DNA of 46,343 nt from a virus, in IMG/VR virus record IMGVR_UViG_3300012936_000029, positions 1-46,343 of that record; one strand, written 5' to 3'. Position 1 is the stretch's first letter. Each line of letters opens with the position of its first letter. The position numbers and the translations under genes are program-made. Under the pieces are notes generated by a model. It was not told where the DNA came from. It saw only the letters and a list, made by a program, of their open reading frames with translations, and made no database searches. Of this stretch, positions 15,286 to 23,770 are shown piece by piece.

Positions 15286-15425
15286 TTTTTTAGTTCCTTT
15301 ACAAGCTCATTTAGTAAATCGATAAATTCATATATTTTTTCTTTTTTCTTATCTTCACTAACATTGCTTTGTACTGTTTTTAAAAGTTTTGGATATTCGC
15401 TTGTTAATTTTTTATTAACATTCAT
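15282..15425 (-). CDS. Small helical protein (47 aa)
   Basis: Encodes 47 charged residues, likely two helices (KKLTSEYPKLLKTVQSN and KEKIYEFIDLLNELVKELKK). Both ends are ATGA overlaps: with the stop of the zinc-finger gene (15422-15425) and with the start of deformylase (15282-15285). That double coupling is strong evidence for a real gene. Function unknown. Confidence 0.75.
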   Translation of the reverse strand: MNVNKKLTSEYPKLLKTVQSNVSEDKKKEKIYEFIDLLNELVKELKK

Positions 15426-16120
15426 AGTTTACTTTCATGTGCAACGTCTTTAACAAGTTGTACATCCTCTGATTGCCTTCTGAATCTCACAGCCCAATGC
15501 TCTGGATCCATAACGTTATAGACTATACTTAGTTGTTCTTCATTTAATTTAGCCATCATTTTTTTGCCACTACTGCAATTTAGGATTAACCAAGGAGAAA
15601 TTTTTCCATCCTTAATATTCCAAACAGCTCTATTTAAACTTACATGATCGAAATAATGATTCCACGGCGCTGGAGAATTTTCTTCAGCCCACTCCATCAT
15701 AGTCATAATACTTCTTTCAAGTGCAGTTTCAACATTTTCTTTTTTAATTAATTCAGTAGCATACTTTTCATATAACTCTTCTTTACACCAATGATCAAGT
15801 TTTACTCCTGACGTTACAACATGATCAATATAACGCTCAGGATATAAAGGACGCACATTATTGATAAACGATCCAAATTTAACAAATGCATTATAGTAAG
15901 GTGATTTGCAAAAGTCTTCATATGTTTTATCTTTTTTTGCATTTGCACTTAACTTATAAAATTGATTAAAGGCATAGAAGCCCATCTGTACCCGCTTTTC
16001 ACCTTTTTGTAAATGTCTACGCTTTTGCTCGCACATATGTACGGCAAGAGTTTTTTCTCTTGTATATCCTGTGTTACAATATTCGCACACATATGGTTTA
16101 GAGCTTTGCTTCAATTCCAT
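15422..16120 (-). CDS. Zinc-finger protein, phage-conserved
   Basis: A 232-aa protein with an N-terminal C2H2-like finger (C13 and C16 in YVCEYCNTGY; H28, and a following C30/H36 region) and a longer helical domain with many aromatic residues (NHYFDHVSLNRAVWNI, DPEHWAVRFRR). I recall proteins of this layout in marine T4-like phages; the role is unknown, with DNA or RNA contact likely. It overlaps the 150-aa gene upstream by 23 bases. Confidence 0.65.
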   Translation of the reverse strand: MELKQSSKPYVCEYCNTGYTREKTLAVHMCEQKRRHLQKGEKRVQMGFYAFNQFYKLSANAKKDKTYEDFCKSPYYNAFVKFGSFINNVRPLYPERYIDHVVTSGVKLDHWCKEELYEKYATELIKKENVETALERSIMTMMEWAEENSPAPWNHYFDHVSLNRAVWNIKDGKISPWLILNCSSGKKMMAKLNEEQLSIVYNVMDPEHWAVRFRRQSEDVQLVKDVAHESKL

Positions 16121-16550
16121 GTTCTTCTGCTAACTGCTTTAGTTCTTTTTTATCATATAAAGAAGCAAGTATATCTATTTCATCAAGTTTTTTATTTGGA
16201 TGTATTTGTTGTAAAAGTTTTACACCATTAGAATTAGAACTACCTTTTTTCTTATGTCCTATCCATTGATGGAATTCAATTTTACCTGTGTTGCCAGCTT
16301 GACATAACAGTTGCCATTGCAATTTAGAATGTTTACTTACTTCCATGTAATTTTTATTGTAGTATTCATTAGTTTTGAATACTGCAAGTTCTTGTTTTTC
16401 TCTATTACCCTTAACACTACTTACATATCTGTTCAATAACCAAAAGCTAACCTGTTTTTGTTCGTCTTCTGATAATTCATCCCAAACAGATTTTGCCCCC
16501 ATATCTATGGCGGCAAGTATATCTTTTAGAGGCAGTTTCTGCTGTGCCAT
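16098..16550 (-). CDS. Phage-conserved protein, possibly clamp-loader small subunit-like
   Basis: A 150-aa helical protein. The run WLLNRYVSSVKGNREKQ, TNEYYNKNY, KHSKLQWQLLC has the same order of landmarks (NR..S, NE.N, LQ) as small clamp-loader subunits of T4-like phages, so a gp62-like role is possible. The match is by memory and weak, and the usual neighbours (gp44, gp45, gp43) are not here. Overlaps kdsB by 25 bases and the zinc-finger gene by 23. Confidence 0.45.
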   Translation of the reverse strand: MAQQKLPLKDILAAIDMGAKSVWDELSEDEQKQVSFWLLNRYVSSVKGNREKQELAVFKTNEYYNKNYMEVSKHSKLQWQLLCQAGNTGKIEFHQWIGHKKKGSSNSNGVKLLQQIHPNKKLDEIDILASLYDKKELKQLAEEHGIEAKL

Positions 16551-17194
16551 TCTTTTAAATCCTCTGGTGTATTAATTTCAAGTCCATCAAAATCAACTTG
16601 TGTAACGCCAATTTCATAATTATTTTGTAGCCATCTTAGTTGTTCTAATTTTTCTACTGTCTCTTCATTATATACTCTTAAATGCATATAGTCAAGTAAA
16701 GATTGTCTAGTATATCCGTATACACCTAAGTGCCAATCTCCGTAGCCAGTGAATCCTCTACCAAACCATCTTGCATCTTTGTTATTATGAATAACTTTGA
16801 CAGAATTTGGATTGGCACGTTCTGTTTCTGACATTTGTGTATATGCAGTTGATATAGAATAATTTTCTAAATTACTTTCTACTGCATGAATGATATCTGC
16901 ATTTATATCAGGCATATCTCCTTGTACGTTTATAAAATTATCATATCCATTAGAAATATTGTTTACAAACCAACTACATCTTTCAGTACCATTATCAGCT
17001 GTGTCTGTTATTACTGCTTCTGGAATAAGACTACTTATTTTTTTACTGTCTGTAAGAACAATGGTGTCAAATCCTGTACTTCTACAAATATCATACACAT
17101 GTTTAATCAATGCTTTTCCGTTTAAGGCTTGAAGCATTTTTTCAGGAAAGCGAGTGCTTGCTAATCTAGCGGGTATCAATATAGCGGTATTCAT
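16526..17194 (-). CDS. kdsB: CMP-Kdo synthetase (3-deoxy-manno-octulosonate cytidylyltransferase)
   Basis: A 222-aa nucleotidyltransferase. The N-terminal IPARLASTRFPEKML is the CTP-binding motif of KdsB, with GTERCSW and NVQGDMPDI following as in the family (GTER and NVQGDEP). Somewhat shorter than bacterial KdsB (about 250). It should activate Kdo to CMP-Kdo. The kdsA gene directly upstream makes the precursor; no KdsC-type phosphatase was seen, so the host would have to supply that step. The E of the usual QGDEP is replaced by M. Confidence 0.85.
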   Translation of the reverse strand: MNTAILIPARLASTRFPEKMLQALNGKALIKHVYDICRSTGFDTIVLTDSKKISSLIPEAVITDTADNGTERCSWFVNNISNGYDNFINVQGDMPDINADIIHAVESNLENYSISTAYTQMSETERANPNSVKVIHNNKDARWFGRGFTGYGDWHLGVYGYTRQSLLDYMHLRVYNEETVEKLEQLRWLQNNYEIGVTQVDFDGLEINTPEDLKEWHSRNCL

Positions 17195-17945
17195 CTATGT
17201 CCTTTACTACTTTCTCAAAGTCTTTTAAATGTAACATGTTAGGTCCATCACTAGGTGCATTGTCTGGGTCGTCATGAACTTCTAAAAAGAAATTTTCAAT
17301 TCCTAATGCACTACCTGCACGACACAGGCCAGGAACATAATTCCTATTGCCGCCACTACTGCCCCCAAGGCCGCCTGGTTTTTGTACACTGTGCGTAGCA
17401 TCAAGAACAATAGGATTATCATAATTATCAAGCATATAATCCAAGCCGGTAAAATCAACAACAAGTGTGTTATATCCGAAACTAGTTCCTCTTTCTGTTA
17501 TCCATACTTCTGTAGCATCTTCAGTTTTACTTAGGATACCCTTAATGTCCCATGGAGCTAAAAATTGTCCTTTCTTAATGTTAACTGTTTTACCAGTTCT
17601 ACATGCCGCTTGGACAAGGTCAGTTTGTCTACATAAGAAGGCAGGAATTTGTAAAACATCAACTGCTTCATTATAATAAGCTGCAATTTTTAAAATTTCG
17701 TTCTGTGTATGAACGTCTGTTAAAGTTTTTATCTTTAGTTCATCCTTTAACATAATAAAGTCTTCCATAGTAGTAGCAAGTCCAACTCCACGTTTTCCTT
17801 GCATACTGCTTCTATTTGCTTTGTCAAAACTTGCTTTGAATATATATTCAAAGCCGTGATGCTCACACACACGTTTACATTCTGTAGCTATTTTTAAGCT
17901 GTGTGCATATGATTCGTGTTGACATGGTCCTGCAATTATTCTCAT
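17166..17945 (-). CDS. kdsA: Kdo-8-phosphate synthase
   Basis: A 259-aa member of the DAHP/KDO8P synthase family, which joins phosphoenolpyruvate and arabinose 5-phosphate. Visible family blocks: IAGPCQHES at the start, FKASFDKANRSS, TDVHTQNE, LQIPAFLCRQTDL, KKGQFLAPWD, DATHSVQKPGG with GGNRNYVP, and EVHDDPDNAPSDGPNM near the end. Close to full length (bacterial KdsA is about 280). ATGA overlap with the methyltransferase before it; overlaps kdsB by 29 bases. Confidence 0.93.
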   Translation of the reverse strand: MRIIAGPCQHESYAHSLKIATECKRVCEHHGFEYIFKASFDKANRSSMQGKRGVGLATTMEDFIMLKDELKIKTLTDVHTQNEILKIAAYYNEAVDVLQIPAFLCRQTDLVQAACRTGKTVNIKKGQFLAPWDIKGILSKTEDATEVWITERGTSFGYNTLVVDFTGLDYMLDNYDNPIVLDATHSVQKPGGLGGSSGGNRNYVPGLCRAGSALGIENFFLEVHDDPDNAPSDGPNMLHLKDFEKVVKDIDEYRYIDTR

Positions 17946-18484
17946 ATTGTTTCCTTTTCCAAAGCTATATCAAACTTACCTTTACTGTAACCTGTATAAA
18001 CAATTTTAGCTTTGATGTTTGTACTGACTTGTATCTCCCACCAATCTTTTGGATATAAACTTAGATGAGCATTACGCCCATCGGATAATGTTTTTCTGGC
18101 AGGGTGTGTATCTATTCTTAACCAAATAAATTTTTTTGCTAGATCATTTATGTGACTTAAAACATTTGTTACATATTCTTGTTCTATGTGTTCTAATACA
18201 TCATTGCTAAACACCAAGTCATAATGATCTCTATCAACTGTGCAATATTCAAGCACTGCTGGATCATATCCTTCCCATACTGTGTTTGTGTATTTTAATT
18301 TTAAATGTTCTAAAATTACTGCTTTTCCACATCCGTAATCAAGAGCAGACTGTGGTTTCCAATCATCCATATACTTGTTGAACATTCCTAGAGGTTTAAC
18401 TTTGCCGCCAAATCCTCTAGGTCTGTCTTTACGAACATGTAGTTCTTTCAACTGTCGCATATAATAATTAGAAAACAATTTCAT
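17942..18484 (-). CDS. SAM-dependent methyltransferase
   Basis: A 180-aa class I methyltransferase: SAM motif SALDYGCGKAVILEHL, acidic loop, motif VFSNDVLEHIEQEYV. The basic first 35 residues are not recognised. Between a cupin gene and kdsA, so a sugar substrate is plausible. Confidence 0.75.
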   Translation of the reverse strand: MKLFSNYYMRQLKELHVRKDRPRGFGGKVKPLGMFNKYMDDWKPQSALDYGCGKAVILEHLKLKYTNTVWEGYDPAVLEYCTVDRDHYDLVFSNDVLEHIEQEYVTNVLSHINDLAKKFIWLRIDTHPARKTLSDGRNAHLSLYPKDWWEIQVSTNIKAKIVYTGYSKGKFDIALEKETI

Positions 18485-18834
18485 TAGGTTTTTTTACCTT
18501 GTGAACGCCTTACTATATCATCATGATTAAATTCAGCCCAATACAATTCAAAAGCAACACCATCTTCTAGTCCTTCAAATTGATGTATCTTTCCAGGCTT
18601 TACTTGTGTAAAATCTCCAGCTTCGAGAATAGTTTCATCAACCAAACCATCTTGAATACCATCTTGCCATACTCGCACAAGCATCTTTCCTGATTCAACA
18701 AAGAAACCATTCCATTTAAATTGATGCTCATGTTCAGAACATTTAAATCCTGCTTTATATTCAATTCGGTGAAACTCTAATACACCATTAGCATGGATCA
18801 ATTCTGTTTGACCCCATATCTTTCCAGCTTTCAT
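18484..18834 (-). CDS. Cupin-fold protein
   Basis: A 116-aa single cupin. The first cupin motif is KCSEHEHQFKWNGFFVESGKMLV and the second GDFTQVKPGKIHQFEG, giving histidines for a metal site. Such proteins can be sugar isomerases/epimerases or binding proteins; here it sits beside a methyltransferase and the Kdo genes. Good ribosome site (AAGGAG) before ATG. Confidence 0.75.
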   Translation of the reverse strand: MKAGKIWGQTELIHANGVLEFHRIEYKAGFKCSEHEHQFKWNGFFVESGKMLVRVWQDGIQDGLVDETILEAGDFTQVKPGKIHQFEGLEDGVAFELYWAEFNHDDIVRRSQGKKT

Positions 18835-18844
18835 TTCTTACTCC

Positions 18845-19351
18845 TTATAACAGCTTTCCAAAATCAATCATTTCAAGTTGCCTTGAAATTTCTTTTACAA
18901 AAAATGCACACTGTGGATTGTCTCCTTCTGAAATAGGAACAGATAATAATTGTCCGTTTTTCATTTTAGGAAAGTACCATTTTACATCATTATAAAAATT
19001 TACTACTTTTACTTCAGCATAATCTGCTTGATAACTTTTTAAAGGATTGAATAAAAATGCATCAAATCCTCTATCATTTAAACTTGTTAATGGCAACACT
19101 TCTAAGTCATTGCCTGTGTTTCTATCGCCAACTGCTAAATGCCAATCAACCGGCATCATTACTTCATTGCCATTTATCTCCATTACAACTGCCGGAGAAC
19201 TAAAACTTTCTAAAAAGATTAATGGTATAAAAAAGAAATCTGGATTATCTACATCTGAATTATCTAATACACTAAATCTTAAATCTTCTTCTAGTTCTTC
19301 GGGTAAATTATTTAAATTATAACTTTGATTATCTAACGTTAATATTCTCAT
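18845..19351 (-). CDS. Phage-conserved hypothetical protein
   Basis: A 168-aa acidic protein beginning MRILTLDNQSYNLNNLPEEL. The start at 19351 gives an ATGA overlap with uvsW and is preferred to the ATG two codons upstream. Segments FFFIPLIFLESFSSPAVVMEIN and MMPVDWHLAVGDRNTGNDLEVLPL look conserved; similar genes beside uvsW are familiar from marine T4-like phages. Role unknown. Confidence 0.65.
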   Translation of the reverse strand: MRILTLDNQSYNLNNLPEELEEDLRFSVLDNSDVDNPDFFFIPLIFLESFSSPAVVMEINGNEVMMPVDWHLAVGDRNTGNDLEVLPLTSLNDRGFDAFLFNPLKSYQADYAEVKVVNFYNDVKWYFPKMKNGQLLSVPISEGDNPQCAFFVKEISRQLEMIDFGKLL

Positions 19352-20805
19352 GTCCAATCTACCTTTTCGATGGTGAATGGGTATTGTGCTTCCTTATAAA
19401 ACTTTTTACGTTGGGTAAGGTGCCGCTTCGCAAACTTACATGTAGATGTAAGATCCCATATTTGTACGAAGTCTTTGTCCTTTGCCTTTCTAACGCCTCT
19501 ACCAATTGATTGTATTACACGAACAAACGACTTACCAGGCTCAATAAGCACGAGATTAAAAATACGTGGAATATTAATTCCCACCGCCGCAACTCCATAG
19601 GTTGCGATAACCACATGGTTAGTACCTTCGTTAATTTCGTCATAGGCTTCCTTTCTGTCTTTTAATTTGACATCGCCTTTTACAAAAGTTGAGCCTGGAA
19701 TAAGTTGTTGTAATTTTTCGCCTGCTGATATTCTATCTACAAGTATTAACGTATTACCAGATTCTTTTATTTTATTAAGAACAGATGCCATATAATCTAA
19801 TCTCCTATCATTAGTGACTAGATACTTTAGCTCAGACTGATAATCTCTGTGTGCAACAGTGTCTATCATCTGTACTATATTTACATGACAGTTGGATAAT
19901 ACTCCTTTATCTTGTAATTCTTTTGCACTTATTTGTCCAATTACTGGACCGATACTTGCATGTATACTTTCAAATTCAAATGCCTCTTTTGGTACTGTGC
20001 CTGTCAATCCCCAACGTATTGGGGCATTGCGTAAATTACGTGTTAATAAATTTTTTAATACTTCTGCTTTTGCTTGATGTACTTCGTCTATAATGATTGT
20101 ACTAACACCTTCAAGAAACTCTGCAAGACTCAGCACAGCACTTCCGTCTTTAAATTTTTTATCTAATATATTCAAAGATTGCCATGTACATATTGTATGT
20201 GTTTTGCCGAGCTCTTTTCTATCGCCAAAGTACACGCCTACGTCTAATCCACAATTAATGTAATCATCTTCAGTTTGTGTGACTAGACTTTTATTAGGAA
20301 CAATTACCAGACTACGTCCGTAAGTTTCTGTTAGATTACTTAAGGTGGCAGTAATAATAGTTTTGCCTGCTCCTGTTGCAACCTCTTGTAATGATTGTGG
20401 ATTTTCTAAGAAGTTATTAATTACTTCTACTTGATAATCACGCAAACGAATTTTCTCACCCTCAGCTGGATGACCTTTAGGCCATGTTTTATCTCCCCAG
20501 TACTCTGATGTAATTGGATTGAAAGATAAGTTTACAGGATGTCTTCTATCTTCTATGTCTACTATCTCTACACCTTGTTTGTTAAGAACTGTATTAATAG
20601 TATCAAGATGATTGACATAACCTGATCCACCAATACCAAAGAAAGCAACTTTGCCGTCCCATCGTCCTAATTTATATTGAGGCATATATCTAGCATACGG
20701 CACTTCAAACTTTAGAGCATTAGAGAGCTTCCTACGTACATCTACGTCTAATCCTTCTAATTTTATGTTCACTTCATCTTCAATTATAAGTTTACATGTT
20801 GCCAT
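19348..20805 (-). CDS. uvsW: UvsW-like superfamily 2 DNA helicase
   Basis: A 485-aa helicase related to T4 UvsW, which unwinds recombination intermediates, R-loops and stalled forks. An N-terminal DNA-binding region (about 1-115) is followed by Q-motif LRDYQVEVI, Walker A ATGAGKT (143-149), DEVH, LTGTVPKE, and the C-terminal QSIGRGVRKAKD arginine-finger motif. Full length for the family (T4 UvsW about 500). Adjacent upstream gene is the 404-aa unknown, joined by TAATG. Confidence 0.92.
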   Translation of the reverse strand: MATCKLIIEDEVNIKLEGLDVDVRRKLSNALKFEVPYARYMPQYKLGRWDGKVAFFGIGGSGYVNHLDTINTVLNKQGVEIVDIEDRRHPVNLSFNPITSEYWGDKTWPKGHPAEGEKIRLRDYQVEVINNFLENPQSLQEVATGAGKTIITATLSNLTETYGRSLVIVPNKSLVTQTEDDYINCGLDVGVYFGDRKELGKTHTICTWQSLNILDKKFKDGSAVLSLAEFLEGVSTIIIDEVHQAKAEVLKNLLTRNLRNAPIRWGLTGTVPKEAFEFESIHASIGPVIGQISAKELQDKGVLSNCHVNIVQMIDTVAHRDYQSELKYLVTNDRRLDYMASVLNKIKESGNTLILVDRISAGEKLQQLIPGSTFVKGDVKLKDRKEAYDEINEGTNHVVIATYGVAAVGINIPRIFNLVLIEPGKSFVRVIQSIGRGVRKAKDKDFVQIWDLTSTCKFAKRHLTQRKKFYKEAQYPFTIEKVDWT

Positions 20806-22019
20806 TATATTTTTTCAATCTTTACATGTCCTCCCCAAGGTAAATGCACATCATCATAGTGCATTACAAGATCAATGCTTTCGATATAAGTTTGTATATT
20901 CTTCATTAATCTAAAACCTTTTAACACAATAGCAAGTTCCGGATACCAGTCACTTGCTACTAAAGGTTTAGGAATCTTATTACTACTAATATAAACTATT
21001 TTGGTTTGTTTGTCAAGTGGAGAATTTAAATTATTATTTTTTATAAACTTATTAAATTCTTTTCCTTCTGTATCATTATCTAATCTAAACAATACACTAA
21101 TACTTTCATTAGGTATAATATGTTGAAAAGATCGATATGTATGAAGAAGTAAGTCGTATTCTTGATCTTTAGGTAAAACTATCAATATAGGAAACCTATA
21201 CAATTCAAGAACTGATTCTACAATATTATTAAAAGTATATTGACTAGAATCAATAAAAATTGAACTATTACCTCTACCTAATATTTTTTTTGTTAAAGGT
21301 TGTAAATTTGAGATTGCTTGTTGCAGTTCTACATCATCAAAATATTTTAGTCCTAGAAGATTTTCTCTATCTTTGTATGCAACAATATTTTCAGGAGAAG
21401 GTTCTCCAATAGAACTTATTGCATAATCGATTGCATTGGCATGTAAATTTTTTATCTTAAATCCATATATACCTGGTGCATTATTTTCTTTATCGTCATT
21501 CATTGTTTTAAGTATTCCGTAATAATCAAGCAATTCTTTTTCTACTTCAAAATTACAATCTTTTAATTTATTAATAATTTCAAACAAATTATGTTCATTG
21601 AAATCTATAAAATGTGTTTTTGACTTAGGATCATAATTTTTATTTTTTTGAAGCTTCTGTAAGAATTCAATATGTTTTATCATTTTTTTGCTGAAAGGGA
21701 ATCTTACAGCAATATAATTTTTATCATTTATTTGGTGCAGAGATATTAATTTTTGCCTATCTATACTTCTTAAAGGCATTCTTAAAGAATTAAGATCTTG
21801 CTCTAATGTGTCAAAACCATACACACTAAATTGTTCCTTATATTCTAAAAGTTTTTTCTTTGCCAGTTCGTGTTGCCTGTCTGTTAACGGAGTTTGCCTA
21901 AATACTTGTCTAGCTAAACTATTCATGAGGACTTGATCGTTTTTTGCACAAAAAAATTTAATATCTTTTTTTGTGACAACTAATCCACTGAATATTTCTA
22001 GATAATCTTCTATATACAT
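20805..22019 (-). CDS. Hypothetical 404-aa protein upstream of uvsW
   Basis: A lysine-rich soluble protein of 404 residues. A central segment (about 105-155: NYIAVRFPFSKKMIKHIEFL then TKTHFIDFNEHNLFEIINKL) resembles the HARP-type domain found next to SF2 helicases that rewind DNA, in layout only. The C-terminal half (RFPILIVLPKDQEYDLLLHTY, TKIVYISSNKIPK) could be a degenerate helicase-like fold, but no Walker motif is visible. First gene of the long operon under the TTGACT promoter at 22027-22055. Possible partner of UvsW; inference only. Confidence 0.55.
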   Translation of the reverse strand: MYIEDYLEIFSGLVVTKKDIKFFCAKNDQVLMNSLARQVFRQTPLTDRQHELAKKKLLEYKEQFSVYGFDTLEQDLNSLRMPLRSIDRQKLISLHQINDKNYIAVRFPFSKKMIKHIEFLQKLQKNKNYDPKSKTHFIDFNEHNLFEIINKLKDCNFEVEKELLDYYGILKTMNDDKENNAPGIYGFKIKNLHANAIDYAISSIGEPSPENIVAYKDRENLLGLKYFDDVELQQAISNLQPLTKKILGRGNSSIFIDSSQYTFNNIVESVLELYRFPILIVLPKDQEYDLLLHTYRSFQHIIPNESISVLFRLDNDTEGKEFNKFIKNNNLNSPLDKQTKIVYISSNKIPKPLVASDWYPELAIVLKGFRLMKNIQTYIESIDLVMHYDDVHLPWGGHVKIEKI

Positions 22020-22026
22020 GTATACT

Positions 22027-22055
22027 ATTATACAAGATTATAAACTAGAAGTCAA
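22027..22055 (-). promoter_or_regulatory. Sigma70-type promoter, near-leaderless
   Basis: Minus-strand TTGACT (22050-22055, TTGACTTCT), 17-nt spacer, perfect TATAAT (22027-22032), seven bases to ATG 22019. It drives the operon from 22019 down to about 13121. Confidence 0.8.
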
Positions 22056-22886
22056 TCGGATAAGTGGTAGTCCTTTAGAAATTTCTTCAACTGTCCATTC
22101 GGTATATGCGATATCATTCAACCATTGTGTTCTATCAGGCTTCAACGGATTTTCTATTGTTGAATAATCTGGATTGCCTACTTCGTATGCTAAACTAGAT
22201 GGTCCTGTAAACACAGGTACACCGCCTATCACAGCTTGTGTTGCAGGATTACTTGACCAATTAACTATTGCATATGCGTCTTCTACAATAAAATCATAAT
22301 CATCATAGCTATCAGGATACTTTACTGGTTGTTGTATTCTTACATTTTTAAATTCATATTGCATACCGTCTACTCTACATCTTGGATGTGGACGCACTAT
22401 TACTTCTCGATCAGTATATTTTCTAATTTGATCTATAGCATCAAACACCCATGAAGCAGGTTTTTTAAGATGCCTCCACTGCTGACTTGCAGAATGTTGG
22501 CAAGCTATTACTATCGGTCCATTGCTATCTGTTTTCCATGGTTTTAAATATAAGCCTAGCTGTTTTGCTCTTTCAGGTCCATTTTGTTTAGGTCCAAAAT
22601 TTGCATCTCTGTTTATTCCGTTTATTCCTACTTTCCAAGTGTGTCCTCTATGTAATCCCCCAACTTCTAATACAATAATCTTTTTTCCTGCTAACATTGC
22701 ATTATCCCAAATCTCTTTGTTCTTTAACATTCTTCCGTACCAAAGTACACTCCAAATTACATCTATATCTGCGTTTGGATCGTTATAAACAACTTTATGT
22801 CCGTTAGCTACACAACTATGTGCAAAAGCATCAAATACTGGTTTACTGTTTAGTGCGCCATTTAATGTCCATAAACTAAAAATCAT
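22038..22886 (-). CDS. KpsC/KpsS-like polysaccharide transferase (copy 1)
   Basis: A 282-aa protein. Start 22886 is chosen over the upstream frame extension, which would run into the divergent gene. C-terminal landmarks shared with three other proteins here: REVIVRPHPR, an AIVNWSSNPATQAVIGGVPVF block, and a closing PDRTQWLNDIAYTEWTVEEISKGLP. The pattern recalls capsule-type KpsC/KpsS glycosyltransferases (Kdo transferases), an assignment made from motif shape and context. N-terminal half is less conserved. The promoter region is shared with the divergent gene at 22925. Confidence 0.6.
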   Translation of the reverse strand: MIFSLWTLNGALNSKPVFDAFAHSCVANGHKVVYNDPNADIDVIWSVLWYGRMLKNKEIWDNAMLAGKKIIVLEVGGLHRGHTWKVGINGINRDANFGPKQNGPERAKQLGLYLKPWKTDSNGPIVIACQHSASQQWRHLKKPASWVFDAIDQIRKYTDREVIVRPHPRCRVDGMQYEFKNVRIQQPVKYPDSYDDYDFIVEDAYAIVNWSSNPATQAVIGGVPVFTGPSSLAYEVGNPDYSTIENPLKPDRTQWLNDIAYTEWTVEEISKGLPLIRLTSSL

Positions 22887-22887
22887 G

Positions 22888-22913
22888 ATTAAATACCTTG
22901 TATAGTATTTACA
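22888..22913. promoter_or_regulatory. Divergent pair of T4-like late promoters
   Basis: The 38-base gap between two divergent ATGs holds ATTAAATA (22888-22895, plus strand) and TGTAAATA (22906-22913, minus strand), arranged as an inverted repeat around CCTTGTATAG. The plus gene has ribosome site AAAGGAG (22913-22919). Confidence 0.5.
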
Positions 22914-22924
22914 AAGGAGACATA

Positions 22925-23770
22925 ATGTCAGACATAACTGTGGTAACAACATTTCACAAACCTGGTTTAGAACAATACGGGCAAAGATTTTTAGATTCTT
23001 TTGCACAAAGAGTAGATAAAAAAATAAAACTTTTAGTGTATGCTGAATCATGTCAACCTGTAAATCCGGATCCTAATCAAATTAAAATATTTGATGCATT
23101 TGAAGCATTACCTAAATTGAATCAATTCAAGTCTACTTGGGGGAATGTACCAAAAGCAAACGGAATACCGCCAGATGATATTAAAGCTAGACGCCCAAGA
23201 GATTGGCACAAAGAATTTAAATGGCATGCTATAAGATTTGCTAATAAAGTTTATGCAGTATTTGATGCATGTCAACGTAGTAAAGATTGGTGTGTATGGA
23301 TGGATGCTGATACCTTTGTTCATAGTGACTGGACTTATGCTGATTTTAAAAAACAACTACCCGACAATATATGGTTAACTTATGTTGGCAGAGGCAAAGG
23401 TTCGCAAACTTGGCCGGAATGTGGATTTTACGGAATGAACATGAGAGATCCTGTGTGCAAATTATTCTTAGAAGAATTTGAAAGAATGTATGAAGATGCA
23501 GAAAACGGAATTTTCACTTTAGAAGAGTGGCATGACAGTTTTGTATTTGGCCACATATTAAATAAATTTAAAGCAAGAGATCCTAATGTCCTCGACTATA
23601 GTGCAGAAATGTATTTAAAAGAAGCTAAAACAGGAGGAGGAGGACATCCTTTAATAAATGGTATACTTGGTACTTGGTTAGATCATATGAAGGGTGTGCG
23701 TAAAAAAGAAGGACGAAGTAGAGTTAAGGATATGATGGTGAATCGAACTGAAAGTTATTGGACACAATGA
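22925..23770 (+). CDS. GT-A fold glycosyltransferase
   Basis: A 281-aa protein starting SDITVVTTFHKPGLEQYGQRF with the metal-binding DxD in CVWMDADTFVH (D127, D129). ATG 22925 follows AAAGGAG; the ATG at 22898 has none. It is clearly related to the protein at 32075-32818 (same VTTF...YG opening, AVRF/AIRF, WxDxDT and a late GHPLING/LNGY..H segment), so the island carries two diverged copies. Donor and acceptor sugars unknown. Confidence 0.7.
   Translation: MSDITVVTTFHKPGLEQYGQRFLDSFAQRVDKKIKLLVYAESCQPVNPDPNQIKIFDAFEALPKLNQFKSTWGNVPKANGIPPDDIKARRPRDWHKEFKWHAIRFANKVYAVFDACQRSKDWCVWMDADTFVHSDWTYADFKKQLPDNIWLTYVGRGKGSQTWPECGFYGMNMRDPVCKLFLEEFERMYEDAENGIFTLEEWHDSFVFGHILNKFKARDPNVLDYSAEMYLKEAKTGGGGHPLINGILGTWLDHMKGVRKKEGRSRVKDMMVNRTESYWTQ

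Noticed and set aside
22887-23051. 55-residue hydrophobic N-terminal extension of the KpsC/KpsS-like gene
   Set aside because: It runs through the divergent glycosyltransferase start and its ribosome site; the ATG at 22886 aligns with related proteins.
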